The position numbers and the translations under genes are program-made. The notes below the pieces were generated by a model. It was not told the DNA's origin, did not search any database, and was given only the letters and a program-made list of their open reading frames with translations. DNA of 50,692 bases from an uncultured Fibrobacter sp. (GTDB lineage: Bacteria; Fibrobacterota; Fibrobacteria; Fibrobacterales; Fibrobacteraceae): NCBI GenBank assembly GCA_946402415.1, contig CAMIWK010000004.1, forward strand, positions 1-50,692. The letters are read 5' to 3'. Each line of letters starts with the position of its first letter. Positions within the stretch are counted from its first letter, which is position 1. This document shows, one piece after another, positions 34,575 to 44,259 of this stretch.

Positions 34575-36936
34575 TATCTTCCCCTTGATTTTCGTTATAC
34601 AAAGACCAATATAGATTAAAAATAGTTCCTTCGCCAAGCCTTGTCTGCACAGTTAAATAGGCATTTCCCTCTTTTAGGAGTCGAAGTGCCGAAGAAAGGC
34701 CTAGACCCAGGCCTTCGCCAGGGGCCTTTGTGGTAAAGAAGGGCGAGAAAATGCGCTCCAGCGTGTTGGAATCCATCCCCGTGCCGGTATCTGCGATGGT
34801 AAACTTGGCGTATGTTCCCGAGGGAATCGGCGGGGCATAGGGAGTAATGAGCTGCTGAGTCAGCGTTTCTTTTTCAAGCCCGAAGGTGAGCGTTCCACCC
34901 ATCTCCTTCATGGCGAACAGGGCGTTGTTAGATAGGTTGCTGATAATGCGGTCCAGGGCTGCGGGAATTCCCGAAATGCGGATGGACTTGTCCGTTTTTT
35001 CCGAAACGATGGAAATGTTCGGAGGAAGTGTCAGCGAAAGTTTCTTCTTGACATCGTCGATAATCATGTAGGGGGCGAAAACGATGACGTCATCGGAGCT
35101 TCTGGCCTGCCCGCGGATGGTGTTCAGCAGTTCTTCCAGAGAAACTTTTCCGCGCTGGGCCGCCTTGGTGGCTTCGGCCACGAAATTGCCGGCCGTGGAA
35201 AGTTTTTTCTTGACTCCGTCGTCCACGTTTTCGGACTGTACCGCCGAGAGCATCTCCGAGGCGAGCTGGCAGAACCCGATTTGGGAACCCAGAATGTTGT
35301 TGTAGTCGTGAGCGAAGGCTCCGCAAAGGGTTCCCAGCTCTTCCAGGCGGGAATGGATGTTCTTTTGTTCCTGGAGAATGTTCCGCTCCCTTTCCAGCCG
35401 CTTCTGCTCGGTCATGTCAATCTTGATGCCGATGACCTTGTAGGGAGAATGTTTCGAGATGATGGGGATGAACATGTTCTCGAATATGGAAATCATTTTT
35501 CCAGAATTGATCTGGACATTGGCCTCGTCTTCGGAGATTTCCTTGCCACCCGGCAGCTCGTAACTGGTGTGGCTGTTGGGATTGCCCTTTTCCCTGGCTT
35601 CCCGTTCGTAGCTGGATATATTTTCGGAGTCGTCGGTGGTGTGGAACAGATTGCCGCGTTTCCCTAAATCCTTCTGGTTCTGTGCCATATAGACACCGTG
35701 TTCGTTCTTTGCCCAGAACTGGAAGGGGAGTGCGTTGATAAGGGTGTTGAGGAAGCTCTCGTTTTCGTTGGATTTCTTTTGGGAACTGTCCAGACGGTCC
35801 TGGTAACGTAACAGGTCCTGCTTGTATTCGGCAAATTGTGCGTTTAGAGATTCGATGCGCTGCTTGTAGAAAAGGGAATTGCTCTGGTCGCTGAGCAAAA
35901 GAACATTGGTAAAGGTGGTCAGGGATTTCTGGATGCGGTAGATGCTCACGTTAAAGGAGTGCTGCTCGTTTAAAACGGTCACCTTGACGTTGCTTGAGGT
36001 TCCCTCCTTGTCATAATTCAGACTGGGTAGTAGCTCCTGGATATTCATCTGCTGCATATTTATTTCGGTCATGTGGAAAAGTGTTTCTGCAGCGGGGTTT
36101 GCCGTGAGGATTCGGCCGTCATCTTCGTAGGTAAAAAAGCAGTCGCCCAGGTCACGTCTCAGCTTGTCCAAAAACCACGAGGAACTCTTGTTCTTGAAAG
36201 AAATGGAGGTATAGTATTGCCCGCAGATAATGGTCAGGAATATATAGGAATACTGGTACCACAGCATAAAGTGGTGTGGGATGCTAGCGTTTTTGAAATC
36301 CAGGACAATGGGGAAGATAAAGTCGAAGAGCAGCGGAATGACGACAAAGAAGCACAGGGCACCCATCATGTGGATGCTGATTTGACTTTGGGCCTGGTCG
36401 CTGGTCTGCAAGGCGTTTTGTAGCAGAACAAATATGCTACGGAGCAATTCAGGGAAGACAAAGATGAAGAAGATTAGGCTGTACAGTACAAAATATGGAT
36501 GGGTGTCAAAAGGATGGTATCCGAATAGAGAAATGCCGGTGACTGTCGAGGGGGAAATACAGAGGATTGTGGAAATTACGGCTGTTATGGCGATTCCCAC
36601 AAGGTTGAATATAATCCAGATGGGGTGGGACTTTGAATGAAGGTTTACCTGGGCTACCCTGTAGATGGTGTTTCCCGCCTGTATCCAAATCATGGCCTGG
36701 AGGCCAAAAACGATTTGTCCGCCAATTCCGGGGTGGCTCCCGCTGAAAAAGAGGGTCCCGATAAAGCAGAGGATGTTCCAGAGAACGACGGTAACGACCA
36801 GTTGGCGTACAGCAAACGGAAGCTGTGAAACTCTGATCTTTTGGCCCAGCATCGTGGAGAATAAGGAGGCAAGGACAATTGCGACCAGAGAAAGTACCAG
36901 GGTGACTGGGGAATGGATAAAGAGAGTCTCGTTCAT
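34549..36936 (-). CDS. Membrane sensor histidine kinase with PAS domains
   Basis: A 795-aa kinase. Residues 10-250 hold about seven hydrophobic segments, a membrane sensing domain of unknown ligand. PAS-like regions follow at about 260-345 and 395-520, separated by a coiled coil (YKQRIESLNAQFAEYKQDLL). The H-box is GAFAHDYNNILGSQ with His543, a form common in kinases that also act as phosphatases. The ATPase domain has NLSNNALFAM (N box), DTGTGM (G1), FFTT (F box) and GLGLG (G2). There is no attached receiver, and the next gene supplies it. A TATATTTAT box precedes the ATG closely. Confidence 0.92.
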   Translation of the reverse strand: MNETLFIHSPVTLVLSLVAIVLASLFSTMLGQKIRVSQLPFAVRQLVVTVVLWNILCFIGTLFFSGSHPGIGGQIVFGLQAMIWIQAGNTIYRVAQVNLHSKSHPIWIIFNLVGIAITAVISTILCISPSTVTGISLFGYHPFDTHPYFVLYSLIFFIFVFPELLRSIFVLLQNALQTSDQAQSQISIHMMGALCFFVVIPLLFDFIFPIVLDFKNASIPHHFMLWYQYSYIFLTIICGQYYTSISFKNKSSSWFLDKLRRDLGDCFFTYEDDGRILTANPAAETLFHMTEINMQQMNIQELLPSLNYDKEGTSSNVKVTVLNEQHSFNVSIYRIQKSLTTFTNVLLLSDQSNSLFYKQRIESLNAQFAEYKQDLLRYQDRLDSSQKKSNENESFLNTLINALPFQFWAKNEHGVYMAQNQKDLGKRGNLFHTTDDSENISSYEREAREKGNPNSHTSYELPGGKEISEDEANVQINSGKMISIFENMFIPIISKHSPYKVIGIKIDMTEQKRLERERNILQEQKNIHSRLEELGTLCGAFAHDYNNILGSQIGFCQLASEMLSAVQSENVDDGVKKKLSTAGNFVAEATKAAQRGKVSLEELLNTIRGQARSSDDVIVFAPYMIIDDVKKKLSLTLPPNISIVSEKTDKSIRISGIPAALDRIISNLSNNALFAMKEMGGTLTFGLEKETLTQQLITPYAPPIPSGTYAKFTIADTGTGMDSNTLERIFSPFFTTKAPGEGLGLGLSSALRLLKEGNAYLTVQTRLGEGTIFNLYWSLYNENQGEDNGHSSDHR

Positions 36937-36969
36937 GGTTACTATAAATATAAAACCATTTTTGTTTTC

Positions 36970-37869
36970 TTATCTAAAACGGCGGCAGAAAGAGCATTTT
37001 TGGCATAGAGGGTGGCGCAGTTCGTGCTTTTCGAAGCCTTCACGCATATTCAGGGCTAGGGGACTTTTCAGAATTTCATCCAGGTCCTGTTCTTGTATGC
37101 GCCCCAGGGTGATTTTGCCCTGGTAATCCAGACAGCAGGCCACTACACGTCCGTCGTGAAGAATACCCACGTGAGACTCTAAGGCATGGCAGGTTCCTTT
37201 GGCGTCTGTCACCCTGGAGGCGCCTTCTCCAGGCCATTCAAAACGGGAATCCTGGTGCAGGTATAGCCTGCCCTTGACAGGGAAGCTCTTGTGTCGGCTG
37301 CAGAAATGCTCCAGGTCGGGGGTGGCGTTGATGCCCAGGCTGAATGTTTGTGCGACTTGGGCCAGTAGGATCCGGTTCCATTCTTTTTGACGTTCTGCAT
37401 CGGGAATGTCGCCGGCGTTCCAGAGCCGAAGATTGATATACAGGTCCGGCCTTGCGGCAAGGGCCATTTGGCAAAAGTCCAAAACGTCTTGCAGGTAGGA
37501 ACTTGCCCGCCCATTCTCCAGCTCGCCGTAGGCGTGGGTGGAAAAGTTGACTTGGCGGAGAGCCTCACTTTGCAGCAGGTGGCTGCCGACCCGGGCAATG
37601 GTGGTGCCGTTGGTGGTCAGGTTCAGCTTTAACGGGGTTGCTTCTAGGGCCTTCAGGTAATGGATGAATCCAGGGTGGAGCGTGGGTTCACCGAGAATGT
37701 GGAAATAGACGGTTTCGGCGAGGAGCGCGGCCTGCTGGATACAACGTTCAAAGAGGGCGGAGTCCATGAAGGTACGTGCCTTTGTGACCGTCGGCAGCTT
37801 TCCGCAGGGGCAGAAACTGCAATTCAGGTTGCAGCTGTCGGTAATCTCGATGTAGATGGAATTAAGCAA
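36970..37869 (-). CDS. Radical SAM protein with SPASM-like C-terminus
   Basis: The cluster motif CNLNCSFC sits close to the N-terminus (YIEITDSCNLNCSFCPCG), followed by FHILGEPTLHPGF and LTTNGT, as in MoaA/anSME-type proteins. The C-terminal part has GTCHAL, VACCLDYQGKITLGRI and LCQKCSFC, typical of SPASM auxiliary cluster binding. The substrate is unknown; peptide or protein modification is common for this group. I favour TTG 37869, 19 bases after tgt, since the family starts just before the motif; a longer frame from ATG 37950 would overlap tgt. Confidence 0.8.
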   Translation of the reverse strand: MLNSIYIEITDSCNLNCSFCPCGKLPTVTKARTFMDSALFERCIQQAALLAETVYFHILGEPTLHPGFIHYLKALEATPLKLNLTTNGTTIARVGSHLLQSEALRQVNFSTHAYGELENGRASSYLQDVLDFCQMALAARPDLYINLRLWNAGDIPDAERQKEWNRILLAQVAQTFSLGINATPDLEHFCSRHKSFPVKGRLYLHQDSRFEWPGEGASRVTDAKGTCHALESHVGILHDGRVVACCLDYQGKITLGRIQEQDLDEILKSPLALNMREGFEKHELRHPLCQKCSFCRRFR

Positions 37870-37888
37870 GACCGAATCCGGCTGGTGT

Positions 37889-39069
<1,181 letters not shown>

Positions 39070-39075
39070 CTCTTC

Positions 39076-39159
39076 TGCGGTCGGACAGACTTGAACTGTC
39101 ATGAGATTGCTCCCACTAGCACCTCAAGCTAGCGTGTCTACCAATTCCACCACGACCGC
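39076..39159 (-). tRNA. tRNA-Leu (anticodon GAG)
   Basis: On the minus strand the acceptor arms GCGGTCG/CGACCGC pair fully. The D region GGTGGAATTGGTAGACACGC, the anticodon arm CTAGC-TTGAGGT-GCTAG (anticodon GAG), a long variable arm and the T arm ending GTTCAAGTC give a class II tRNA-Leu of 84 bases. The CCA end is not encoded. The sequence is close in form to the Escherichia coli tRNA-Leu(GAG), leuU. Confidence 0.95.
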
Positions 39160-39246
39160 GTGGTCCTTAGCGGAACGGGTCAAATTTAGATTAAAGTGAC
39201 CCGCTTGTAAAGGGGGAAATTAGGGCTTTTTTATGAAAAAACGGGG

Positions 39247-40608
39247 CTAAACTGCCTCTACCAGCTTGTCAAAGGCCTTTCCTCGCTCCTTGTAGTTCTT
39301 GAACAGCCCGAAGCTTGCGCAGGCGGGGCTCATGATGACGATGCCGCCCTTGCCGATGGAAAGGCTGTCCTGGAAGGCTTCTTCTAGGGTGGGGAAGATC
39401 TTGGCGGCAATCTTTGCGGTATCGAGGCCGGCCTGCGCGAGGGATTCCAGCATGCGTTCCGCGGTGGCTCCGATGAGGGCAATGCGCTTCAGGTTTGGCC
39501 GTTCCGTCACGAGGATCTTGGAAAGTTCGGTAAAGTCGGCGTTCTTTTCGGAGCCGCCGAGGATCAGCGCAAAGGGACGGTTCATGCTGGCCGTGGCGGC
39601 GATGGTTGCGTCAGGGCGGGTGGCGTAGCTGTCGTTGAAAAACTCGATGCCGCCCTTTTCGCCCTTGAATTCCATACGGAAGGGTAGGGTGTCGTAGGTC
39701 TTGAGGGCGGTAAAGGCGTCAGCCACCCGTATGCCCAGCGCCTTGCAGGCAAGCGTCGCCGCTGCCATGTTTTCCAGCTGGTAGATTCCCCGGACCTTGC
39801 AGTCCGAAAGGAACAGCTTTTCGCCGTCGATGGTAAGGGTGGCACCGTCGATGACGGCGTCGCCTTCACCGTTGCTTGGGCCGTCGGCGAGGGCCACGGC
39901 GTACTTTGTCTTGGCTGGGCTTTCGGAGGCAATCTTGACGGTGGGGGCTGCGTCTTTCAGGAATACGCAGGCCCCGTCACGCTTTTGCCAGCGGACCAGG
40001 TTGGCCTTGGCGTCGCGGTATTCCTCTACGGACTTATGCCAGTCCAGGTGCTCGGTAGAAACCCTGAGCACCACGGCCACGTCGGGGGAAACGGAAAGGG
40101 TCATGAGCTGAAAGCTGGAAAGTTCCAGGATGCTTATGCGGTCAGAGGTTTCCGTTTCCAGAAGATCCAGGGCGGGCACGCCGAAGTTCCCGCCGATTTC
40201 GTTGGCGGTTCCTACGGCGTTCAGAATGTGGCTTATCATGCTGACGGTGGAACCCTTGCCCAAGGTCCCGGTGACGCCAACCGTCTTCTTGGATTTAGTT
40301 TGTTCTAAAAACAGTTGGATCTGGCTAGTCATGAGCCCGCCGTTCATCTGGAACTGGAACAGTTCCTTGCTCATGGGGTACACCCCTGCAGAACGCACTA
40401 CGGTCACGCAGTCCTTGAGACCATCCAGGTAGCCTTCGCCATCGAAGGTCTTGACGTTTACGCCGGCGGGTACGGCAGGTAGGCTTATCGGGTTCTTGTC
40501 CATGACAACGATGTCCTTGATACCCGTGCGGACCAGGTAGTTGAAGGTGCTCTGGCCTTCGACGCCAAAACCGAGAATGCCTACAGGAGCGACTAGAGAA
40601 TTCTGCAT
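39247..40608 (-). CDS. murD: UDP-N-acetylmuramoyl-L-alanine--D-glutamate ligase
   Basis: This cytosolic ATP-dependent ligase adds D-glutamate to UDP-MurNAc-L-alanine in peptidoglycan synthesis. Motifs are GILGFGVEGQST at the N-terminus, the P-loop GVTGTLGKGSTVS (most Mur ligases have Asn, Lys or Asp at the Leu position), ELSSFQL, LRVSTEHLDWH, and FNDSYATRPDATIAA. The C-terminus has VIMSPACASFGLFKNYKERG. I chose ATG 40608, preceded by AGG; the longer frame to 40668 runs through the secG terminator. It carries its own TAATTTTG box and so may be separately transcribed. Confidence 0.93.
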   Translation of the reverse strand: MQNSLVAPVGILGFGVEGQSTFNYLVRTGIKDIVVMDKNPISLPAVPAGVNVKTFDGEGYLDGLKDCVTVVRSAGVYPMSKELFQFQMNGGLMTSQIQLFLEQTKSKKTVGVTGTLGKGSTVSMISHILNAVGTANEIGGNFGVPALDLLETETSDRISILELSSFQLMTLSVSPDVAVVLRVSTEHLDWHKSVEEYRDAKANLVRWQKRDGACVFLKDAAPTVKIASESPAKTKYAVALADGPSNGEGDAVIDGATLTIDGEKLFLSDCKVRGIYQLENMAAATLACKALGIRVADAFTALKTYDTLPFRMEFKGEKGGIEFFNDSYATRPDATIAATASMNRPFALILGGSEKNADFTELSKILVTERPNLKRIALIGATAERMLESLAQAGLDTAKIAAKIFPTLEEAFQDSLSIGKGGIVIMSPACASFGLFKNYKERGKAFDKLVEAV

Positions 40609-40623
40609 GATAAAACCTCGGAA

Positions 40624-40631
40624 CAAAATTA
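40624..40631 (-). promoter_or_regulatory. TAnnTTTG promoter-like box for murD
   Basis: TAATTTTG on the minus strand lies between the secG terminator and the murD ATG, giving a leader of about ten bases. Confidence 0.4.
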
Positions 40632-40644
40632 AAAATGAAGAATG

Positions 40645-40680
40645 AAAAAAGTCCGCACTTGTTTCCAAGAGCGGACTTCC
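40645..40680 (-). terminator. Rho-independent terminator after secG
   Basis: On the minus strand a long stem (AAGTCCGC-CTTG with CAAG-GCGGACTT, one mismatch, GAAA loop) is followed by TTTTTT. It separates secG from murD. Confidence 0.85.
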
Positions 40681-40698
40681 ATAAGTGGTTGGATATCT

Positions 40699-41118
40699 TT
40701 ACTCGGCAGCAGGCACTTCAGTGGCAGGTGCTTCAGCCGGGGCGGCAGGAGCGACGTCTGCAGCAGGAGCCTCGGCGGCAGGAGCCGCAAAGTCACCGGG
40801 GAGGGCCGGAATAGTCGGGGCCTGCTGGGCTGCGTTTTCGCGGGTTGCCTTCTGCATCGAAGATTCTTCCACAGCCTGGTCCTGCTTGGCCGTAATGAGG
40901 CCAAGAGCGAACACCACGATAAAGAACAGCACTGCGACACCGCGGGTCAGCTTCTGGATGAAGGTGGCCGCACCTGCGGTAGAGAATGCAGACTGGGAAG
41001 TCATTCCGCCGAGGCCAGCAAGGCCGCCCATCTTGTCGTTCTGCACGAGCACGAGCAACATGAGGAACAGGCAGAGGAACACGTGGAGGACAATTCCAAT
41101 CCAAAAGAGTGTTGTCAT
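40699..41118 (-). CDS. secG: Preprotein translocase subunit SecG
   Basis: SecG is a small inner-membrane subunit of the SecYEG export channel. There are two membrane segments (TLFWIGIVLHVFLCLFLMLL and AVLFFIVVFALGLIT) joined by the characteristic glycine-rich loop with NDKMGGLAGLGG and FIQKLTRG. The 139-aa protein has an unusually long Ala/Pro/Glu-rich tail of about 50 residues, which is not part of the conserved fold. tpiA lies 38 bases upstream, a common pairing, and a strong terminator follows. Confidence 0.95.
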   Translation of the reverse strand: MTTLFWIGIVLHVFLCLFLMLLVLVQNDKMGGLAGLGGMTSQSAFSTAGAATFIQKLTRGVAVLFFIVVFALGLITAKQDQAVEESSMQKATRENAAQQAPTIPALPGDFAAPAAEAPAADVAPAAPAEAPATEVPAAE

Positions 41119-41156
41119 AGTCTTTTACCTTAGGTTAAATGTTTGTGGCATGCCGA

Positions 41157-41918
41157 TTAGCGGGCTTCGGCAGCGTCGATGATACCCTTGAAGGTGTCGG
41201 CCTTGAGGGCAGCACCACCGATGAGACCACCGTCGATGTCCTTTTGGGCCAGGAGGCCGGCAGCGTTACCCGGCTTCATGGAACCACCGTACTGGATGCG
41301 CATGCCTTCGGCAACGGCTTCACCGTAGATTTCCTTCACCAGGTCGCGGACGAAAGCCTGGGTGTCCTGGGCCTGTTCGTCGGTAGCGACCACGCCGGTA
41401 CCGATTGCCCAAACGGGTTCGTAGGCCAGCACGCACTTGGCAGCGTCTTCGGCGGAAACGTCCTTGAAGGCGCCCTTGACCTGAGTGCTGAGAACGGCTT
41501 CGAGCTTGCCGCCGTTGCGTTCATCGAGAGTTTCGCCGATGCAGATGATGGGCTTGATGCCGGCAGCCAGGGTCTTCTTGACCTTCAGGTTCACGGTTTC
41601 ATCAGTTTCGTGGAAGTACTGGCGCTGTTCGGAGTGGCCGATAATGATGTAGTCGGCGCCGATTTCCTTGACCATGTCTACGGAAACCTTACCGGTGAAT
41701 GCGCCCTGGTCCTGCCAGTGGATGTCCTGGATGGCGAGCTTCACGTTGGATCCCTTGATCACGTCGGCGACCTTGGCGGCGGCCAGGTAGGTGGGGCCGA
41801 TGACCACTTCGGTCTTCTTCACGTCCTTGACGGCTTCCACGATGGCCTTGGCGAGTTCCACGGATTCGCTCACGGTCTTGTTCATTTTCCAGTTACCAGC
41901 GATGATATACTGACGCAT
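41157..41918 (-). CDS. tpiA: Triosephosphate isomerase
   Basis: This interconverts dihydroxyacetone phosphate and glyceraldehyde 3-phosphate in glycolysis. The 253-aa length is normal. AGNWKMNKT carries the N-terminal lysine, IIGHSEQRQYF the catalytic histidine, VLAYEPVWAIGTG the catalytic glutamate, and IQYGGSMKPGNA the phosphate-binding block. A good ribosome binding site (AAGGAG) lies before the ATG. A TACATTTAC box preceded by a T-run lies upstream. Confidence 0.98.
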   Translation of the reverse strand: MRQYIIAGNWKMNKTVSESVELAKAIVEAVKDVKKTEVVIGPTYLAAAKVADVIKGSNVKLAIQDIHWQDQGAFTGKVSVDMVKEIGADYIIIGHSEQRQYFHETDETVNLKVKKTLAAGIKPIICIGETLDERNGGKLEAVLSTQVKGAFKDVSAEDAAKCVLAYEPVWAIGTGVVATDEQAQDTQAFVRDLVKEIYGEAVAEGMRIQYGGSMKPGNAAGLLAQKDIDGGLIGGAALKADTFKGIIDAAEAR

Positions 41919-42010
41919 AGATACTCCTTGGAGGGTTTAAATTTAACGGGCGTAAATGTAGAAAAAAACAACCGCAATCGGTAGTCCGAGATGCTTTTTG
42001 GCACAAAAAA

Positions 42011-42065
42011 GAGATGCCCGCTCGGTGGCGGGCATGACACATCCGGCTCGGTGGCCGGCATCTCT
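42011..42065. repeat. Two tandem hairpins of the TGTCATGCCCG family
   Basis: GAGATGCCCGC/GCGGGCATGACA is followed by a related hairpin CATCCGGC/GCCGGCATC; both loops contain CTCGGTGG or its like. They lie between the tpiA promoter region and the end of the BamE-like gene, where they may also help to end its transcript. Confidence 0.65.
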
Positions 42066-42072
42066 GCACAAA

Positions 42073-42513
42073 TTAGTAGTTGCTGGACTTGCTGGAAGTG
42101 GGGGCCGGGGAGCCGCCATAGCGGTCGCCTTCAATCTTCACGAGGATCCATTCACTTTCGTAGCCTTTCAAGCGGGCTTCATCGGGGTGCTTCCAGATAA
42201 GGCGGGTAATGAGCTCACCTTCGCGGGTATAGTATTCCCACACGCTGGAGGTGTCATCGGTTTTTTCGTGGTCAGGAGGGCCCCACAGCAGGTTCACCAT
42301 GTCGTTGGTCATACCCTCTTCGATGTAGCCCTGCTTGAACACATCCTTAAGGCGCTTATCGATGCCCATGCTCTCCTTGATGGCAAAGTATTCGCGTTCG
42401 TATTCCTTGCGGCCTTCGCCACGCTCGATAAGAACCGGCGAAGAATAACGGCTGGCACAGCTCCAGAACAACATGGCAGACAGGCCCAACAGGCACAAAT
42501 AAGAAAATTTCAT
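42073..42513 (-). CDS. BamE/SmpA-like lipoprotein
   Basis: A 146-aa protein with a lipoprotein signal ending LFWSC. The mature part contains YIEEGMTNDMVNLLWGPPD, then VWEYYT, the typical pattern of the SmpA/OmlA (BamE) fold, where a helix-helix pair precedes a small beta-sheet. BamE assists outer-membrane protein assembly; members outside the BAM complex are also frequent. The C-terminus is a short Ser-rich tail. The assignment is to fold and not to the exact gene. Confidence 0.75.
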   Translation of the reverse strand: MKFSYLCLLGLSAMLFWSCASRYSSPVLIERGEGRKEYEREYFAIKESMGIDKRLKDVFKQGYIEEGMTNDMVNLLWGPPDHEKTDDTSSVWEYYTREGELITRLIWKHPDEARLKGYESEWILVKIEGDRYGGSPAPTSSKSSNY

Positions 42514-42597
42514 AGAATCTCCTATAAAGATTTATTTGCCGATAAAAATAAGAATTTGTGATTGAAAAGGGACAAAAATTTTTAATTTTTTACGTAA

Positions 42598-43581
42598 ATG
42601 ACAGCGATTCGCATGACATTAGCGCGATTTCTGATCGCGTTCTCGTTGGTGACCACGTCGGCTCTTGCCGGTGACTTCAACCAGAGCGCCCAGAACGGCT
42701 TCCGCTACGGCCCAAACCTGTCCTGGCGACTTATGGGGAATACCCCCTTTGTGTGGGGACAATGGCTACCCCAGGCCGAAGGCTCCTTGCGCTATACCTG
42801 GCTTGAACCTCTAGACAGCCTTAACTATGGCGATGCTTTGGGAATAGCGCCCACTTACCTGAAGATGGAAGCCTCGTTGGAGGTGTCTCCTTTTTATGGC
42901 GGCTATACGGCTGGTCTTGGGTTACGTCCCATTAAGACGAACCCCCAGCTGGAACTGACCTTCATGTACGAAAGCTACCTCTACTTCAATTCCAATTTGG
43001 AAATGGTGACTTCTGACGTGTCGGGGTCGGGCCGTATTGCCGAGACCTGGAATGCCGACTACATCTCCGACAATGTGCGGCAAAACGATTCTGCGGCCTG
43101 GGACTACTCCCAGCTGTTCGACTTTGGCGCTTCGGTGGAATACTTTTTCAAGGCAGGTTCCCTGCTGGGAGTTGGCATCCATTACGTGCTGTCGGACATC
43201 ACTACGGACTTTGAGGCCAAGAGCTACGACTACAAGCGAAACATGCCCATATTCAACAGGGATTTCTTGATGGAACTGCAGTTCTACGGTCGCTTGGCCT
43301 TCAACGAATACTTTGCGGGTGTTTTCGAGACGAACTACCTACGCACAGGTTATCTGCGCAAGGGCGGCTCCGTAGAAAAGGAATCCCTGGGTTACGGGAT
43401 AATCAAGGCTGGTCCGCAACTGTCTTGGAACAATGGGCTGAACAGCGTCACGTTGGAATTTGGCGGCTGGAAGCGTTATAAGTCCAAGTCCTACGATGGC
43501 TCAGTTTCTCAGCAGTTCCTGGTTCAGCTTGAGTATGAGGGGTATTTTTCGTTTCCCCTCTCCCGGAACTTTACGGAATAG
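42598..43581 (+). CDS. Outer-membrane beta-barrel-like protein
   Basis: A 327-aa exported protein with a signal peptide ending ALA before GDFNQS. The mature part is rich in Tyr, Trp and Gly in alternating strands (YLKMEASLEVSPFYGGYTAG, SLLGVGIHYVLSD, FFKAG, VTLEFGGWKRYKSKSYDG) as in outer-membrane porin-type barrels. The last 81 bases overlap the 3' end of the convergent gene. No ribosome binding site is visible before ATG 42598. Function is unknown. Confidence 0.75.
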   Translation: MTAIRMTLARFLIAFSLVTTSALAGDFNQSAQNGFRYGPNLSWRLMGNTPFVWGQWLPQAEGSLRYTWLEPLDSLNYGDALGIAPTYLKMEASLEVSPFYGGYTAGLGLRPIKTNPQLELTFMYESYLYFNSNLEMVTSDVSGSGRIAETWNADYISDNVRQNDSAAWDYSQLFDFGASVEYFFKAGSLLGVGIHYVLSDITTDFEAKSYDYKRNMPIFNRDFLMELQFYGRLAFNEYFAGVFETNYLRTGYLRKGGSVEKESLGYGIIKAGPQLSWNNGLNSVTLEFGGWKRYKSKSYDGSVSQQFLVQLEYEGYFSFPLSRNFTE

Positions 43582-44259
43582 ACCGTTAAATCCGTTCTTG
43601 TAGCGGGTCTTCATAGGGTCCTCTTCCAGAGCCTTGGTGGGGTAGGCGGAACGCACCCAGAGGTCGCCCTGGTAACGTTCGCCGGTGAGATGGACAAGGG
43701 TAGGTAGCTTTACACCTGAAAAATCCTTCCAGCGACCAATTCGGAAAAGTCTTGTTTCCTTGAAAGCTCCGCGCATCGCTACGGAGTCTGGCTCATCTAG
43801 CCGGTTAAGCGACATAGACCACCACATATTGGAGAACGCCGTGGAAAGGATTGTGGCGGGTTGTTCGGTGGTGTCCTTGCAGAGGAAACTCCCGTTGGCG
43901 AGTAGTTCCAGGTCATCTAGTTTGAGCGGCGTATTCCCTATGGATTCCCGCAGGTGGTGCAGACCCAGCTGACGCTTGACCTTGGGGTTCTTGAATTCCA
44001 TATAGCGGTATTCGCCGGCGGTGACAAAATGGAAGGGCTTTTCATTCGGGAATGTCACGAAAAATGTGTCTAGGGCCTGCGGGTGGTGGCGCCACTGGAT
44101 GTCCAGGCTGGTGCGAGACATGGTCTCGTTTACGAAACGCCCCTCGATGTTTACCACCAGGTCCTTTTCCAGCAGAAAATGAGGACATAGGTCCTGGGCG
44201 AAGGTCCCGGAGCACGCAAGGGCTATCGTGAAGATGACTTTTGTAAACGACAGACGCAT
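43501..44259 (-). CDS. Exported protein of unknown function
   Basis: A 252-aa protein with a signal peptide (FTIALACSGTFA, then QDLCPHF). It contains beta-rich segments such as DTFFVTFPNEKPFHFVTAGEYRYMEF. No known family is seen. The ATG overlaps the stop of the M23 peptidase gene as TAATG, so the two are co-translated. Its last 81 bases overlap the end of the convergent barrel gene. A much longer frame extends upstream inside the peptidase gene and is not real. Confidence 0.72.
   Translation of the reverse strand: MRLSFTKVIFTIALACSGTFAQDLCPHFLLEKDLVVNIEGRFVNETMSRTSLDIQWRHHPQALDTFFVTFPNEKPFHFVTAGEYRYMEFKNPKVKRQLGLHHLRESIGNTPLKLDDLELLANGSFLCKDTTEQPATILSTAFSNMWWSMSLNRLDEPDSVAMRGAFKETRLFRIGRWKDFSGVKLPTLVHLTGERYQGDLWVRSAYPTKALEEDPMKTRYKNGFNGLFRKVPGEGKRKIPLILKLNQELLRN

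Noticed and set aside
41139-41984. 281-aa plus-strand frame opposite tpiA
   Set aside because: It is antisense to an unmistakable triosephosphate isomerase gene.
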